Positions 6,616-13,238 of a stretch of DNA of 16,284 nt are shown here, piece after piece. The stretch is from NCBI GenBank assembly GCA_028289095.1, contig JAQGGY010000050.1, positions 1 to 16,284 on the forward strand. Direction: 5' to 3'. A program made the translations under genes and the position numbers. This DNA comes from Candidatus Saccharimonadota bacterium (lineage in GTDB: Bacteria; Patescibacteriota; Saccharimonadia; Saccharimonadales; Saccharimonadaceae). Positions within the stretch are counted from its first letter, which is position 1. Each line of letters begins with the position of its first letter. Under the pieces are notes generated by a model that ran no database searches, was not told the origin of the DNA, and saw only the letters and a list, made by a program, of their open reading frames with translations.

Positions 6616-7425
6616 TCAATGTGAAGTTTTGCGACGGAATAGCCATGAAGCGACAGGAACAGCCACAATCAGAATCGCGACGCACCAGATAATTGACATC
6701 GTAATATGACCGCCTGATGGCGTACCCAGCATTAACGAACGAACTGCCTCGACTACATGTGTAATCGGCTGATTTTCGGCAAAGGCTTTCAAAACTGGCG
6801 TCATACTTGCCGTCGGAACAAATGCGCTACTGGCAAACGTTAACGGAAAAATAATAATAAACGTTAACCACTGTACGCCCTCGACACTTTTTGCAAGGAC
6901 GCCAACTATAGCCGACAGCCATGAAAAGGCAAGGGTAAATAATAGAATAATCCCAGCAATTGCCAGCCATTCCATTAGTGTTGCGTTACTTCGAAAACCA
7001 ATAACCAATCCAGCAAGCAGCATGACAACTGTCGAAATACTATTTCGGAACAAATCTGAAATAACGTGACCATTTAATACCGCTAGGTTAGCCATAGGTA
7101 ATGAACGGAAGCGATCAACGATCCCTTTCTGCAGGTCATTACATACGGCGATTGCCGTCGTCGTCGAACCAAATGAAACGGTTTGAACAATGATACCAGC
7201 CATCAAAAAGTTCAGATAACTGACACCTTGGGGTAATGCGGCGGCAACCGCCCCGCCAAATACAGCGGCAAACAATACCAAAAACATAATCGGCTGAAAG
7301 AATGTTCCCAGTAGCTGATCAGTGTTACGAATTATATGTTGGCTACTGCGTTTGACCATAATCAACGAATCGATAAAGGCAAGTACGACCTTTGGTTTTT
7401 TCACGAACTCTAACTGAACGGCCAT
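6616..7425 (-). CDS. ABC-2 type exporter permease (DrrB-like)
   Basis: Membrane subunit of a type ABC-2 exporter, 269 aa with about six hydrophobic helices (first one near 39-60). The family signature is the amphipathic loop NDLQKGIVDRFRSLPM (96-111), expected to contact the ATPase, and the late block FASSAFVPTASM…FAENQPITHVVEAVR, close to the wording seen in the daunorubicin exporter DrrB family. It starts 1 nt after the TAA of the ATPase gene, a translationally coupled pair forming a DrrAB-like complex in the cytoplasmic membrane. Cargo is unknown: drugs, lipids or other amphipathic molecules are all possible in this family. It ends in TGA, evidence for the standard code. Confidence 0.9.
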   Translation of the reverse strand: MAVQLEFVKKPKVVLAFIDSLIMVKRSSQHIIRNTDQLLGTFFQPIMFLVLFAAVFGGAVAAALPQGVSYLNFLMAGIIVQTVSFGSTTTAIAVCNDLQKGIVDRFRSLPMANLAVLNGHVISDLFRNSISTVVMLLAGLVIGFRSNATLMEWLAIAGIILLFTLAFSWLSAIVGVLAKSVEGVQWLTFIIIFPLTFASSAFVPTASMTPVLKAFAENQPITHVVEAVRSLMLGTPSGGHITMSIIWCVAILIVAVPVASWLFRRKTSH

Positions 7426-7426
7426 A

Positions 7427-8377
7427 TTATTTATCCCCTTTTTTCTGTTTGCCTGTCAGCGATAAAAAGACGTCGTCCAATGTTGGCTTGTGAACGGCCA
7501 TCGCAATTAATTCTATTTTTTGCTTTGATAACGTATCCAATGCGCTTTTCACATCTTCGTTTGTATCATTAATCGCAATCGTGACTGAATGTTCTTTTTC
7601 ATCCACTGATACCACACCAGCACCCAGTGCTTTTTGAGCGGCAGCTAGTGCTTTTTCATTAGCAAATGCCAGCTCTAAACGATCTTTTCCTACCTTGCCC
7701 TTTAGCTCTTTTGCCGTGCCTTCTGCAATCACTTTGCCGCCATCGATAACGATGATCTGGTCAGCTAGTTGATCGGCTTCTTCTAGATATTGAGTCGTCA
7801 ACAAGATGGTCGTACCGTTCGCCATTAGCTTTTTAATGATGTCCCACATTGCAATACGTGAACGCGGATCCAAACCGGTCGTTGGTTCATCCAAGAAAAT
7901 AACTGGCGGCGTTGCAATTAAACTAACGGCCAAATCCAGTCGGCGGCGCATGCCACCTGAATACGTTTTTGCAGGACGATCAGCTGCGTCAAGCAAATCA
8001 AACTCTTCTAATAATTCGTTCGCACGAGCGATCGCACTGCGTTTTGTCAGGCGGTATAACCGACCCATCATTACCAAGTTTTCGCGCCCCGTCAGCAGTT
8101 CATCGACAGCAGCAGATTGCCCAGTCAGCCCAATAACACTGCGGACTTTGTCGGCATCTTTTGCCACGTCATACCCCTCGACCATGACCGACCCGCCATC
8201 AAATTTTAGTAGCGTACTGAGTATGCGCACCGTCGTCGTTTTACCTGCGCCATTTGGCCCAAGTAACGCCAGCATCGTTCCGCGTTCAACATTCAAATCT
8301 ATGCCTTTTAAAACATTGTTTTCACCGTACGATTTGGTCAGGTTCTTTACCTGAATGACGTAATCTTTTTTTGGCAT
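7427..8377 (-). CDS. ABC exporter ATPase, DrrA family
   Basis: Nucleotide-binding subunit of the exporter formed with the following permease. Motifs in order: Walker A GPNGAGKTT (40-48), Q-loop Gln87 in LTGQS, signature YSGGMRRR (139-146), Walker B VIFLDEP (159-165), D-loop TGLD, and TTQYLEEADQLAD (194-206). The switch position that is His in most ABC ATPases is Gln196 here, as in DrrA-type proteins generally. The C-terminal 80 residues are the accessory DUF4162-type domain ending in DDVFLSLTG. I start it at ATG 8377 (316 aa) rather than at TTG 8380, because AGGGA sits at a proper distance (5 nt) only from the ATG. An extended -10 promoter lies upstream. Confidence 0.93.
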   Translation of the reverse strand: MPKKDYVIQVKNLTKSYGENNVLKGIDLNVERGTMLALLGPNGAGKTTTVRILSTLLKFDGGSVMVEGYDVAKDADKVRSVIGLTGQSAAVDELLTGRENLVMMGRLYRLTKRSAIARANELLEEFDLLDAADRPAKTYSGGMRRRLDLAVSLIATPPVIFLDEPTTGLDPRSRIAMWDIIKKLMANGTTILLTTQYLEEADQLADQIIVIDGGKVIAEGTAKELKGKVGKDRLELAFANEKALAAAQKALGAGVVSVDEKEHSVTIAINDTNEDVKSALDTLSKQKIELIAMAVHKPTLDDVFLSLTGKQKKGDK

Positions 8378-8413
8378 CAATTTCCCTATTTATTTCGTTA
8401 CGTAATACTTGCT

Positions 8414-8422
8414 ATTCTATCA
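8414..8422 (-). promoter_or_regulatory. Extended -10 promoter of the ABC operon
   Basis: Minus strand TGA-TAGAAT (8422-8414), an extended -10 element about 36 nt before the ATG at 8377. No good -35 is visible at 16-18 nt, which is tolerated by extended -10 promoters. Confidence 0.45.
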
Positions 8423-8471
8423 TGGCGACGAGCAATTACCGCATTTGTTAAACCAAGCGGGCAGGGGACAT

Positions 8472-8500
8472 AAAAAATGACGGCCATCTTGCCTGCCATT
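8472..8500 (-). terminator. Terminator after the SGNH hydrolase gene
   Basis: On the minus strand AATGGC-A-GGC (8500-8491) pairs with GCC-GTCATT (8484-8476), with one bulged A, one G·T pair and a 6-nt AAGATG loop, running into TTTTTT (8477-8472). It lies about 75 nt past the stop at 8576. Confidence 0.6.
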
Positions 8501-8575
8501 GGCTGCGGGTAGCCTGTTCAATGGGGCGGATTGAACGACAGGACCCGCCCGGGAATAGCTTCGAGGCTTCGGTAC

Positions 8576-9526
8576 TTACCGCCCAAGTGCTGTTAGGAAT
8601 GACTGCGCAATTACCGCCTGTCCTTCGCTTGTTGGATGAGCTGGCGCTGCGGCTTCTAGACCCTGCACCCATGGCTCAGCCGAACATATGCCATGCCCCT
8701 GGAAATTAACGGGAACATATGTGGCAAAATTGAATAGGGGAACCACACTACGAATTGCCTGGTTCAGGCTGGCAGTTTGTTCATTCAACCATGCTAACTC
8801 GGCAGCAGTAATACGATTTGCCGTCAAACATTCTGTGCTGTCTAGAACGGAATAATACCCCCCTACCAAAACCCTTGGCGGATTACCCGCGCTGCGTGTA
8901 TTGATTTGGTTTAACATGCGCGTTAATTCGATACGTAAATCTGCGCGATATATTTTTGTACGCACACTGTCAGCCGCATATCCACATCTGACTGCATAGC
9001 ATTGACGAATTAACTGCGTCCATCGCATGTCATTGGCGCCAATTGTAACCGTTATTAAATCAGGCGTCCCGTTCGAAAAAGCGATTGGCAGCTGCGCCGG
9101 AATACGGACACCGTTTCGTACTTGTGTTCCATATATTCCCTCATCTACCTTTGCGCCACTACATGCCAGCTGAACAACTGTTGTCTGCAATGCTTGTGCG
9201 ACCTGATACGGATATGCCTGACCTGAACGGTCGCACTGTTTGTCCATCGCAGTCGCATTGCCTAGTAATGGCAGTCCCGCACCAGCAGCAACGGAATCAC
9301 CCATGGCAACATAGGTTGCGCCTGCTTGAACTTGTCTCGGTGGCGCACTTCGAACAGTCGTTACCGCTGCGGGCTGGGCAGTATTAGTACGAACTGCCGT
9401 CGTAGTGCCCGTTGCCGATTGTAATACTCCCCCCGTTACCTCTGCGCTGGCAAATACCATAGGACCAGCTGCTACACCGGCAAATAATATCGCCCCGATG
9501 AATGACCAGATATACCGTCGTCGCAT
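8576..9526 (-). CDS. Exported SGNH/GDSL hydrolase
   Basis: Secreted or surface-tethered SGNH-superfamily esterase/lipase. Residues 1-28 are an Arg-rich signal peptide with likely cleavage after Ala-Ser-Ala; a Thr/Ala/Val-rich linker runs to about 68. Catalytic blocks: GDSVAAG (76-82, nucleophile Ser78), ACSGAK (121-126, oxyanion Gly124), TIGANDM (161-167, Asn165) and AHPTSEGQ (296-303, His297). The usual Asp three residues before the His is not present (Ala294), so the triad may be a Ser-His dyad or use another acid. Six cysteines after the signal peptide suggest disulfides (98/122, 176/181, 233/281 in order), supporting an extracytoplasmic place. Layout resembles actinobacterial SGNH hydrolases. 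GGAAGGAG precedes ATG by 5 nt. Substrate unknown; acyl groups on lipids or glycans are typical. Confidence 0.88.
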   Translation of the reverse strand: MRRRYIWSFIGAILFAGVAAGPMVFASAEVTGGVLQSATGTTTAVRTNTAQPAAVTTVRSAPPRQVQAGATYVAMGDSVAAGAGLPLLGNATAMDKQCDRSGQAYPYQVAQALQTTVVQLACSGAKVDEGIYGTQVRNGVRIPAQLPIAFSNGTPDLITVTIGANDMRWTQLIRQCYAVRCGYAADSVRTKIYRADLRIELTRMLNQINTRSAGNPPRVLVGGYYSVLDSTECLTANRITAAELAWLNEQTASLNQAIRSVVPLFNFATYVPVNFQGHGICSAEPWVQGLEAAAPAHPTSEGQAVIAQSFLTALGR

Positions 9527-9573
9527 AGCTGCTCCTTCCTTACCGCATTTATTTTATTGCTTTAAAAGATTGG

Positions 9574-9912
9574 TTAACTAGCGTAATACCCGTCGACGTT
9601 TGCTTCATCATCATCCGGCTCATCCTGCTCCGGATCTTCATCCTCATCCATCAAACTAGGTTCATGATTTTTCGTATGCACCGCCAAGCTACCTAGCTCT
9701 GATTCATACCGTGATTCCTTTGTATCTATTTCGGCAGACACTAATGGGTTGGAATTAGTTTCATCAGTTAACCATTCTTCGCGCACCGTTTCGGTGAATG
9801 GATCGACAAGATGGTCATTGTATATCGTATTAGCATCTGGCGTACCCCACACATGCGGGTTTCGCGGTAGATCAGGGATACTTATTGTTTTGTTGAGTGT
9901 GTCGCGTAACAT
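9574..9912 (-). CDS. Small acidic protein, unknown
   Basis: A 112-aa protein with no recognised family, signal peptide, membrane segment or cysteine. The first half has mixed composition with a possible short fold (PRNPHVWGTPDANTIYNDHL, 16-35); the last 25 residues are almost all Asp/Glu (MDEDEDPEQDEPDDDEANVD, 88-107), a probably disordered acidic tail. AAGGAG lies 7 nt before ATG. It is 47 nt upstream of the SGNH hydrolase in the same direction with no terminator between, so the two may share a transcript. Acidic tails of this kind can bind cations or basic proteins, but nothing here shows it. Confidence 0.7.
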   Translation of the reverse strand: MLRDTLNKTISIPDLPRNPHVWGTPDANTIYNDHLVDPFTETVREEWLTDETNSNPLVSAEIDTKESRYESELGSLAVHTKNHEPSLMDEDEDPEQDEPDDDEANVDGYYAS

Positions 9913-10015
9913 AATTATTCTCCTTTTCTACTTACCACTGACGCATGTTTATAGTACCGCCCATGTGCGGATAATAATGTAAAAAAAGTTACATATTTAC
10001 ACATTCATGCCAAAC

Positions 10016-10035
10016 AAAAAGCCGCCAGCTTTTTT
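10016..10035. terminator. Short bidirectional terminator
   Basis: AAAAAGC (10016-10022) pairs with GCTTTTT (10028-10034) around CGCCA, with T runs on both strands. The GC core is only two pairs, so it is weak. It sits about 35 nt past the stop of the YggT-like gene on the minus strand. Confidence 0.45.
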
Positions 10036-10068
10036 AACTAACGGACTTTAGATTTTTTACAGGGTTAA

Positions 10069-10473
10069 TTAAACGTCTGTACGGTTGCTGGTAAGTGTCA
10101 GCAATTTAGCAAGACCCATTGCGACCAACGCGTAAACGATGATGGCGACAACGGTGCTGATTTCAAAGGTTGATTGACCATAGCTAGGTTGGTAGCTAAA
10201 GATGCCATAGAATGGCCAAGCAAACATACCGCTTAGTGCATAAACAAAGTCAACAAATGGTGCGCCTTGGTTGGCTGCAAGGAGTAGCAATACGAGGCGT
10301 AGTGCTAGTAGGGCAATAATAAACCCTGCGATGTAATAAATGATTCGTCGTGCGATAACACCGTTATCTACACTTTGTGAAGTTGCTATAGATTGGCGTC
10401 GTACGTTAGCACCGTCTTGTACAGTGTTCGATTCGCGTACTTCGGTGACTTTCTCTTCTTGTCCGGTATTCAT
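10069..10473 (-). CDS. YggT family membrane protein
   Basis: Small integral membrane protein of 134 aa. About 35 polar N-terminal residues are followed by two hydrophobic stretches: ARRIIYYIAGFIIALLALRL… (about 40-66) and a C-terminal helix (about 103-124). The middle FVDFVYALSGMFAWPFYGIF (71-90) is the YggT pattern, a half-domain loop ending in a membrane-proximal PF motif. YggT proteins (YlmG in Gram-positives) are linked to cell division and envelope, with no defined activity. I place the start at 10473 because AAAGGAG (10489-10483) lies 9 nt before that ATG; a longer frame from 10506 would contain both this site and the -10 box. Extended -10 promoter at 10502-10510. Confidence 0.82.
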   Translation of the reverse strand: MNTGQEEKVTEVRESNTVQDGANVRRQSIATSQSVDNGVIARRIIYYIAGFIIALLALRLVLLLLAANQGAPFVDFVYALSGMFAWPFYGIFSYQPSYGQSTFEISTVVAIIVYALVAMGLAKLLTLTSNRTDV

Positions 10474-10501
10474 ATAGGTAAACTCCTTTAGTTGTATGCA
10501 T

Positions 10502-10510
10502 ATCATACCA
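10502..10510 (-). promoter_or_regulatory. Extended -10 promoter of the YggT-like gene
   Basis: Minus strand TGG-TATGAT (10510-10502), followed by a leader of about 20 nt with AAAGGAG. No consensus -35 seen. Confidence 0.45.
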
Positions 10511-10539
10511 TAAGCGGAGCTAACGAGCTGTAAACTACC

Positions 10540-10689
10540 TTACTCTATTTCTGTGTCGTCAGGTAAACTATTGTGGTGCGTACGGATGAAATTTTGTAAT
10601 TCTTCGGTACTGCGGGGACGGTTCCAGCTAGCAATATCCAAGATGTCGCTGATGGTGACCGATTCAATATTTGCTGATGTTGTTTCCAT
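10540..10689 (-). CDS. Small 49-aa protein, unknown
   Basis: A short frame starting at ATG 10689 and ending in TAA at 10540. The product begins METTSANIESVTISDIL and ends in an acidic PDDTEIE. It is soluble, without Cys or membrane segment, and its middle (DILDIASWNRPRSTEELQNF, residues 15-34) reads as two amphipathic helices with a conserved-looking WNRP hinge. Support for it being real: AAAGGA (10705-10700) 10 nt upstream, a promoter about 40-70 nt upstream, codon choices that give a compact protein-like composition, and exact fit into the gap before the YggT-like gene. It is divergent from the + strand operon. I do not recognise a family; a small regulator or assembly factor would be a guess. 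Confidence 0.6.
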   Translation of the reverse strand: METTSANIESVTISDILDIASWNRPRSTEELQNFIRTHHNSLPDDTEIE

Positions 10690-10729
10690 TGTTTTTGCGT
10701 CCTTTTTGTTTTTATTGCCTTATGTATCT

Positions 10730-10758
10730 ATTTAAGCATAAAAGCTATAAAAAAGCAA
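10730..10758 (-). promoter_or_regulatory. Leftward promoter of the divergent pair
   Basis: Minus strand: TTGCTT (10758-10753), 17 nt, then TGC-TTAAAT (10738-10730). It would start transcription near 10723, giving a leader of about 34 nt for the 49-aa gene. Its -10 region shares TTATGCT with the rightward promoter, as an inverted repeat (10735-10741 and 10795-10801). Confidence 0.4.
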
Positions 10759-10776
10759 TAGCAATATGCATTAATT

Positions 10777-10806
10777 TTGACGAATATACGCTGCTTATGC
10801 TATAAC
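10777..10806 (+). promoter_or_regulatory. Rightward promoter of the membrane/ATP-cone/flavoprotein operon
   Basis: TTGACG (10777-10782), an 18-nt spacer, and TGC-TATAAC (10798-10806), an extended -10. It is among the closest matches to consensus in the window. Expected start near 10813, about 26 nt before the ATG at 10839. Confidence 0.65.
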
Positions 10807-10838
10807 TAAGACAAAGGTAGGCTAAAAACAAAAAAAAC

Positions 10839-11555
10839 ATGATTAACTCATTCGCAATTATTGCCTTCGCAGCCCTTATCCACGCTAGTTTTCAACTAAG
10901 CGTGAGTATGCTGACACTGATGAGCGGCCACGCGATTGGCAGCAAATCTTCACATGCTAAATTACTACGTTTGACAAATGCTTTCAGTCTTGGTGTAGCT
11001 ATCATGACGTTGTTATCGCTATCATTTATCGCATTCACCTTGCAACAATATTTCAGCGGCGGCGTTCCTGCCGTTGCCTGGGCGTCGGCATGTGGCCTGC
11101 TGATCGGTCTTGGCGTTGCCGTCTGGGTCTTTTATTACCGCCGTGATTCTGGGACCACACTTTGGATTCCACGTGGCATGGCCCGGTACCTAAGTGATCG
11201 CACAAAACACACCAAACAAAGCGCCGAAGCATTCGGATTAGGTATGAGCAGCGTCGTTGGTGAACTTATCTTTATTTTTGCACCAATGGCCGTCAGCGCG
11301 CTAGCACTATTACAGCTTGACCCAGGCATGCAGATTGTCGGTATCGCACTGTATACGTTCATTTCGCTATTGTCACTTTTGATCGTTAACGCGCTAATCG
11401 GCAGTGGTCACAAACTCAGTCATATTCAAAAATGGCGCGAAAACAACAAACGCTTTTTGCAATTTGCCGCTGGTAGCGGACTGCTGATACTTGGCTTTTA
11501 TTTGTACGTCGATAAAGTCGTTGCCGCGTCGGCATTGTCTGGCGGAGTGCTATAA
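10839..11555 (+). CDS. Six-span membrane protein, unknown
   Basis: A 238-aa integral membrane protein with hydrophobic segments at about 4-26, 46-70, 80-100, 136-158, 164-186 and 206-226. A basic loop after the third (RRDSGTTLWIPRGMARYL, 101-118, then RTKHTKQ) would be cytoplasmic. The block GLGMSSVVGELIFIFAPM (133-150) with a buried Glu142 and Pro149 is the most conserved-looking part and might be functional in transport. The layout is loosely like LysE or CcdA transporter folds, but no signature confirms either. It is first in an operon: the ATP-cone gene starts 2 nt after its stop. No Shine-Dalgarno is correctly spaced: the nearest AAAGG is 21 nt upstream and the rest of the leader is A-rich. 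Confidence 0.78.
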   Translation: MINSFAIIAFAALIHASFQLSVSMLTLMSGHAIGSKSSHAKLLRLTNAFSLGVAIMTLLSLSFIAFTLQQYFSGGVPAVAWASACGLLIGLGVAVWVFYYRRDSGTTLWIPRGMARYLSDRTKHTKQSAEAFGLGMSSVVGELIFIFAPMAVSALALLQLDPGMQIVGIALYTFISLLSLLIVNALIGSGHKLSHIQKWRENNKRFLQFAAGSGLLILGFYLYVDKVVAASALSGGVL

Positions 11556-11557
11556 CT

Positions 11558-11845
11558 GTGGCCGACAAAGCCATCAATATTATCAAGCGTGGCGGTAGGC
11601 GAGCCAGCGAACCGTTTCAACGACAAAAACTACACGCCAGCGTCCGTGCAGCCTGCCTGAGTGTTCGCAGCCCAGACGGCCTAGCGGAATCCACCGCCAA
11701 TAAAGTCTGCGACGCCGTGATCATGTGGCTGGAAACAAAACCAGAAGTAACTAGTGCCGATCTGCGCAGAAAAGCGACCGAAACCCTCGAATCATTCCAC
11801 CCCGAAGCCGCATATCTATATAAACATCATCGATTGGTTATCTAA
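11558..11845 (+). CDS. Stand-alone ATP-cone domain protein
   Basis: A 95-aa protein that is almost entirely one ATP-cone (PF03477), the nucleotide-sensing domain usually found at the N-terminus of ribonucleotide reductase NrdA or in the repressor NrdR. The pattern is clear: IIKRGGRRASEPFQRQKLHA (within 7-27), SVRAACLSV, a helix with KVCDAVIMWLE (47-57), VTSADLRRKATETLE (62-76) and the closing EAAYLYKHHR (80-90). It lacks the NrdR zinc ribbon (no CxxC) and any catalytic domain. It starts at GTG, 2 nt after the membrane protein stop, with GGAG 10 nt upstream, and ends 13 nt before the flavoprotein ATG. The operon suggests it gives ATP/dATP-dependent control to one of these two partners or serves as a diffusible sensor; this is inference. 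Confidence 0.82.
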   Translation: MADKAINIIKRGGRRASEPFQRQKLHASVRAACLSVRSPDGLAESTANKVCDAVIMWLETKPEVTSADLRRKATETLESFHPEAAYLYKHHRLVI

Positions 11846-11850
11846 GGAGA
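11844..11850 (+). promoter_or_regulatory. Ribosome site that fixes the flavoprotein start
   Basis: AAGGAGA, 8 nt before ATG 11859 and overlapping the stop of the ATP-cone gene. It decides for 11859 against an upstream in-frame ATG at 11754 inside the ATP-cone gene. Confidence 0.8.
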
Positions 11851-11858
11851 CACACATT

Positions 11859-13238
11859 ATGGCAAAAAAAGTAACATTTGATTATGATCTGATCGTCATC
11901 GGTAGCGGTGCGGGTGGTAGCGCTGCGGCCACACTTGCGGCACGCGCAGGTAAAAAAGTAGCAATCATCGAAGCCGATACCTTTGGCGGCGACTCACCTA
12001 ACTGGAGCGACGTCCCAACAAAGGCATTACTACACGCCGCGCAATTGTACGACGAAGCTCGGCACGGCGCCCGTTTTGGCCTGCGTTCATCGACTCTTGG
12101 CTATAATTATCCGTCACTACGCACCTGGAAAGAACTTGCCGTCAAACGAACTGGGGCAGGGGGGAACCGAAATTATTACGAAAAAGAGGGGATTGCTACA
12201 TTTCATGGCCTCGCCCACTTCCTCACCCCAAATGAAATCAGCGTCAACCGCCGTCATTTGTCTGCCAGCCATTTTTTGATTGCGACCGGATCGCATTGGG
12301 TTGCGCCGAATATCCAAGGATTAAAAGACATCCCCTACCTGACCCCGCGCACCATCCTAGAAGCCATGCGTCCACCAAAAAGCTTGTACATCATTGGCGC
12401 TGGCACCATTGGCGTCGAAATAGCCCAGTTGATGGCTATTTTTGGCACGAAAGTCTATCTAGCTGAAGTTGCCAGCCGGCTTTTGCCAAGCGAAGATGAA
12501 GAAGTCGGTCTGTTAATGGAACGTGTATTACGCGAACAAAAAGGCGTCACCAGCTTGACTCAAGCCCGTACCCTTTCGGTCGTCAAAGACGGCATGGGTA
12601 AACGCGTCACATACACCCGTGGCGGCGTTGAAAAATCCGTTAAAGTCGATGAAATTTTGATTGCGACCGGCCGCATGCCTTCGGTTGATTTAGGCCTGGA
12701 AAATGCGGTTGTTAAATATTCACCAAAAGGCATTACCGTTGATACCCATCTGCAGACCTCTGCACGTCATATCTTTGCCGCTGGCGACGTTTTGGGCCAC
12801 AATAGCCATACACACACCGCACTACTAGAAAGCCAGATTGCAGCGCATAATTTCATCCACCCTAAATCAAAATTGTCGCCCGATTACACCGCTTCCCCTC
12901 GTCTAACCTTTACCCACCCCGGTATCGCATCTGTCGGATTATCCGAAGATGATTGTATCAAACGCGACTTGCCTATCAATAAAGCCGTCGCACCATTAAA
13001 TATCATTGCCCGTAGTAACACCTCAGATTTCCGAGATGGATTCGCAAAAATTATCACCGATAAACACGGCGTTATCCTTGGAGCGACCATCGTGGCACCA
13101 CATGCCAGCGAAATCATTCACGAACTGGCATTGGCCGTCAAATTCGGTCTGACTGCTAGCGAAGTCGCCAGCACCCCACACGCCTTCCTCAGCTGGAGCG
13201 AAGCAGTCCGCGTCGCTGCTGGTAAATTAGTCCGCTAG
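11859..13238 (+). CDS. Cys-less flavoprotein disulfide reductase homologue
   Basis: A 459-aa FAD- and NAD(P)H-binding protein of the pyridine nucleotide-disulfide oxidoreductase family (dihydrolipoamide dehydrogenase, MerA, SthA fold). It has the FAD dinucleotide motif VIGSGAGG (13-20), ATGSH (142-146), the NAD motif IIGAGTIG (178-185) with Glu203 ending the second strand, which favours NADH, AAGD for FAD (307-310), and the C-terminal dimer domain from about 347. The redox box that should read GG.C....C.P.K is GGDSPNWSDVPTK (43-55): both cysteines are replaced, Ser46 and Asp51. The catalytic His of HAHPTLSE is Phe443 in HAFLSWSE (441-448). Only Cys366 remains in the chain, so dithiol chemistry is excluded. 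NADH oxidation, transhydrogenation as in SthA, quinone reduction, or a sensor role are possible. Third gene of its operon. Confidence 0.9.
   Translation: MAKKVTFDYDLIVIGSGAGGSAAATLAARAGKKVAIIEADTFGGDSPNWSDVPTKALLHAAQLYDEARHGARFGLRSSTLGYNYPSLRTWKELAVKRTGAGGNRNYYEKEGIATFHGLAHFLTPNEISVNRRHLSASHFLIATGSHWVAPNIQGLKDIPYLTPRTILEAMRPPKSLYIIGAGTIGVEIAQLMAIFGTKVYLAEVASRLLPSEDEEVGLLMERVLREQKGVTSLTQARTLSVVKDGMGKRVTYTRGGVEKSVKVDEILIATGRMPSVDLGLENAVVKYSPKGITVDTHLQTSARHIFAAGDVLGHNSHTHTALLESQIAAHNFIHPKSKLSPDYTASPRLTFTHPGIASVGLSEDDCIKRDLPINKAVAPLNIIARSNTSDFRDGFAKIITDKHGVILGATIVAPHASEIIHELALAVKFGLTASEVASTPHAFLSWSEAVRVAAGKLVR

Noticed and set aside
7770..7830. Gln in place of the H-loop His in the ABC ATPase as a defect
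   Set aside because: TTQYLEEAD is normal for DrrA-family ATPases, so it is a family trait, not a lesion.
7806..8354. 182-aa open frame antisense to the ABC ATPase
   Set aside because: Lies wholly opposite a gene with all ATPase motifs; its sequence is the typical Ser/Arg/Pro-rich shadow of such a gene.
8378..8380. TTG start for the ABC ATPase
   Set aside because: Only 2 nt from the AGGGA site; the following ATG at 8377 has acceptable spacing.
8524..8550. GGGCGG/CCGCCC and other GC-rich pairings just past the SGNH gene
   Set aside because: Competing short stems with no T tail; the bulged hairpin at 8472-8500 is the better terminator.
9957..9970. CCGC/GCGG mini-palindrome upstream of the acidic protein gene
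   Set aside because: Four-base arms are too short to support an operator without other evidence.
11754..11858. Upstream-extended start for the flavoprotein
   Set aside because: It overlaps the ATP-cone gene in another frame; AAGGAGA directs initiation to 11859.
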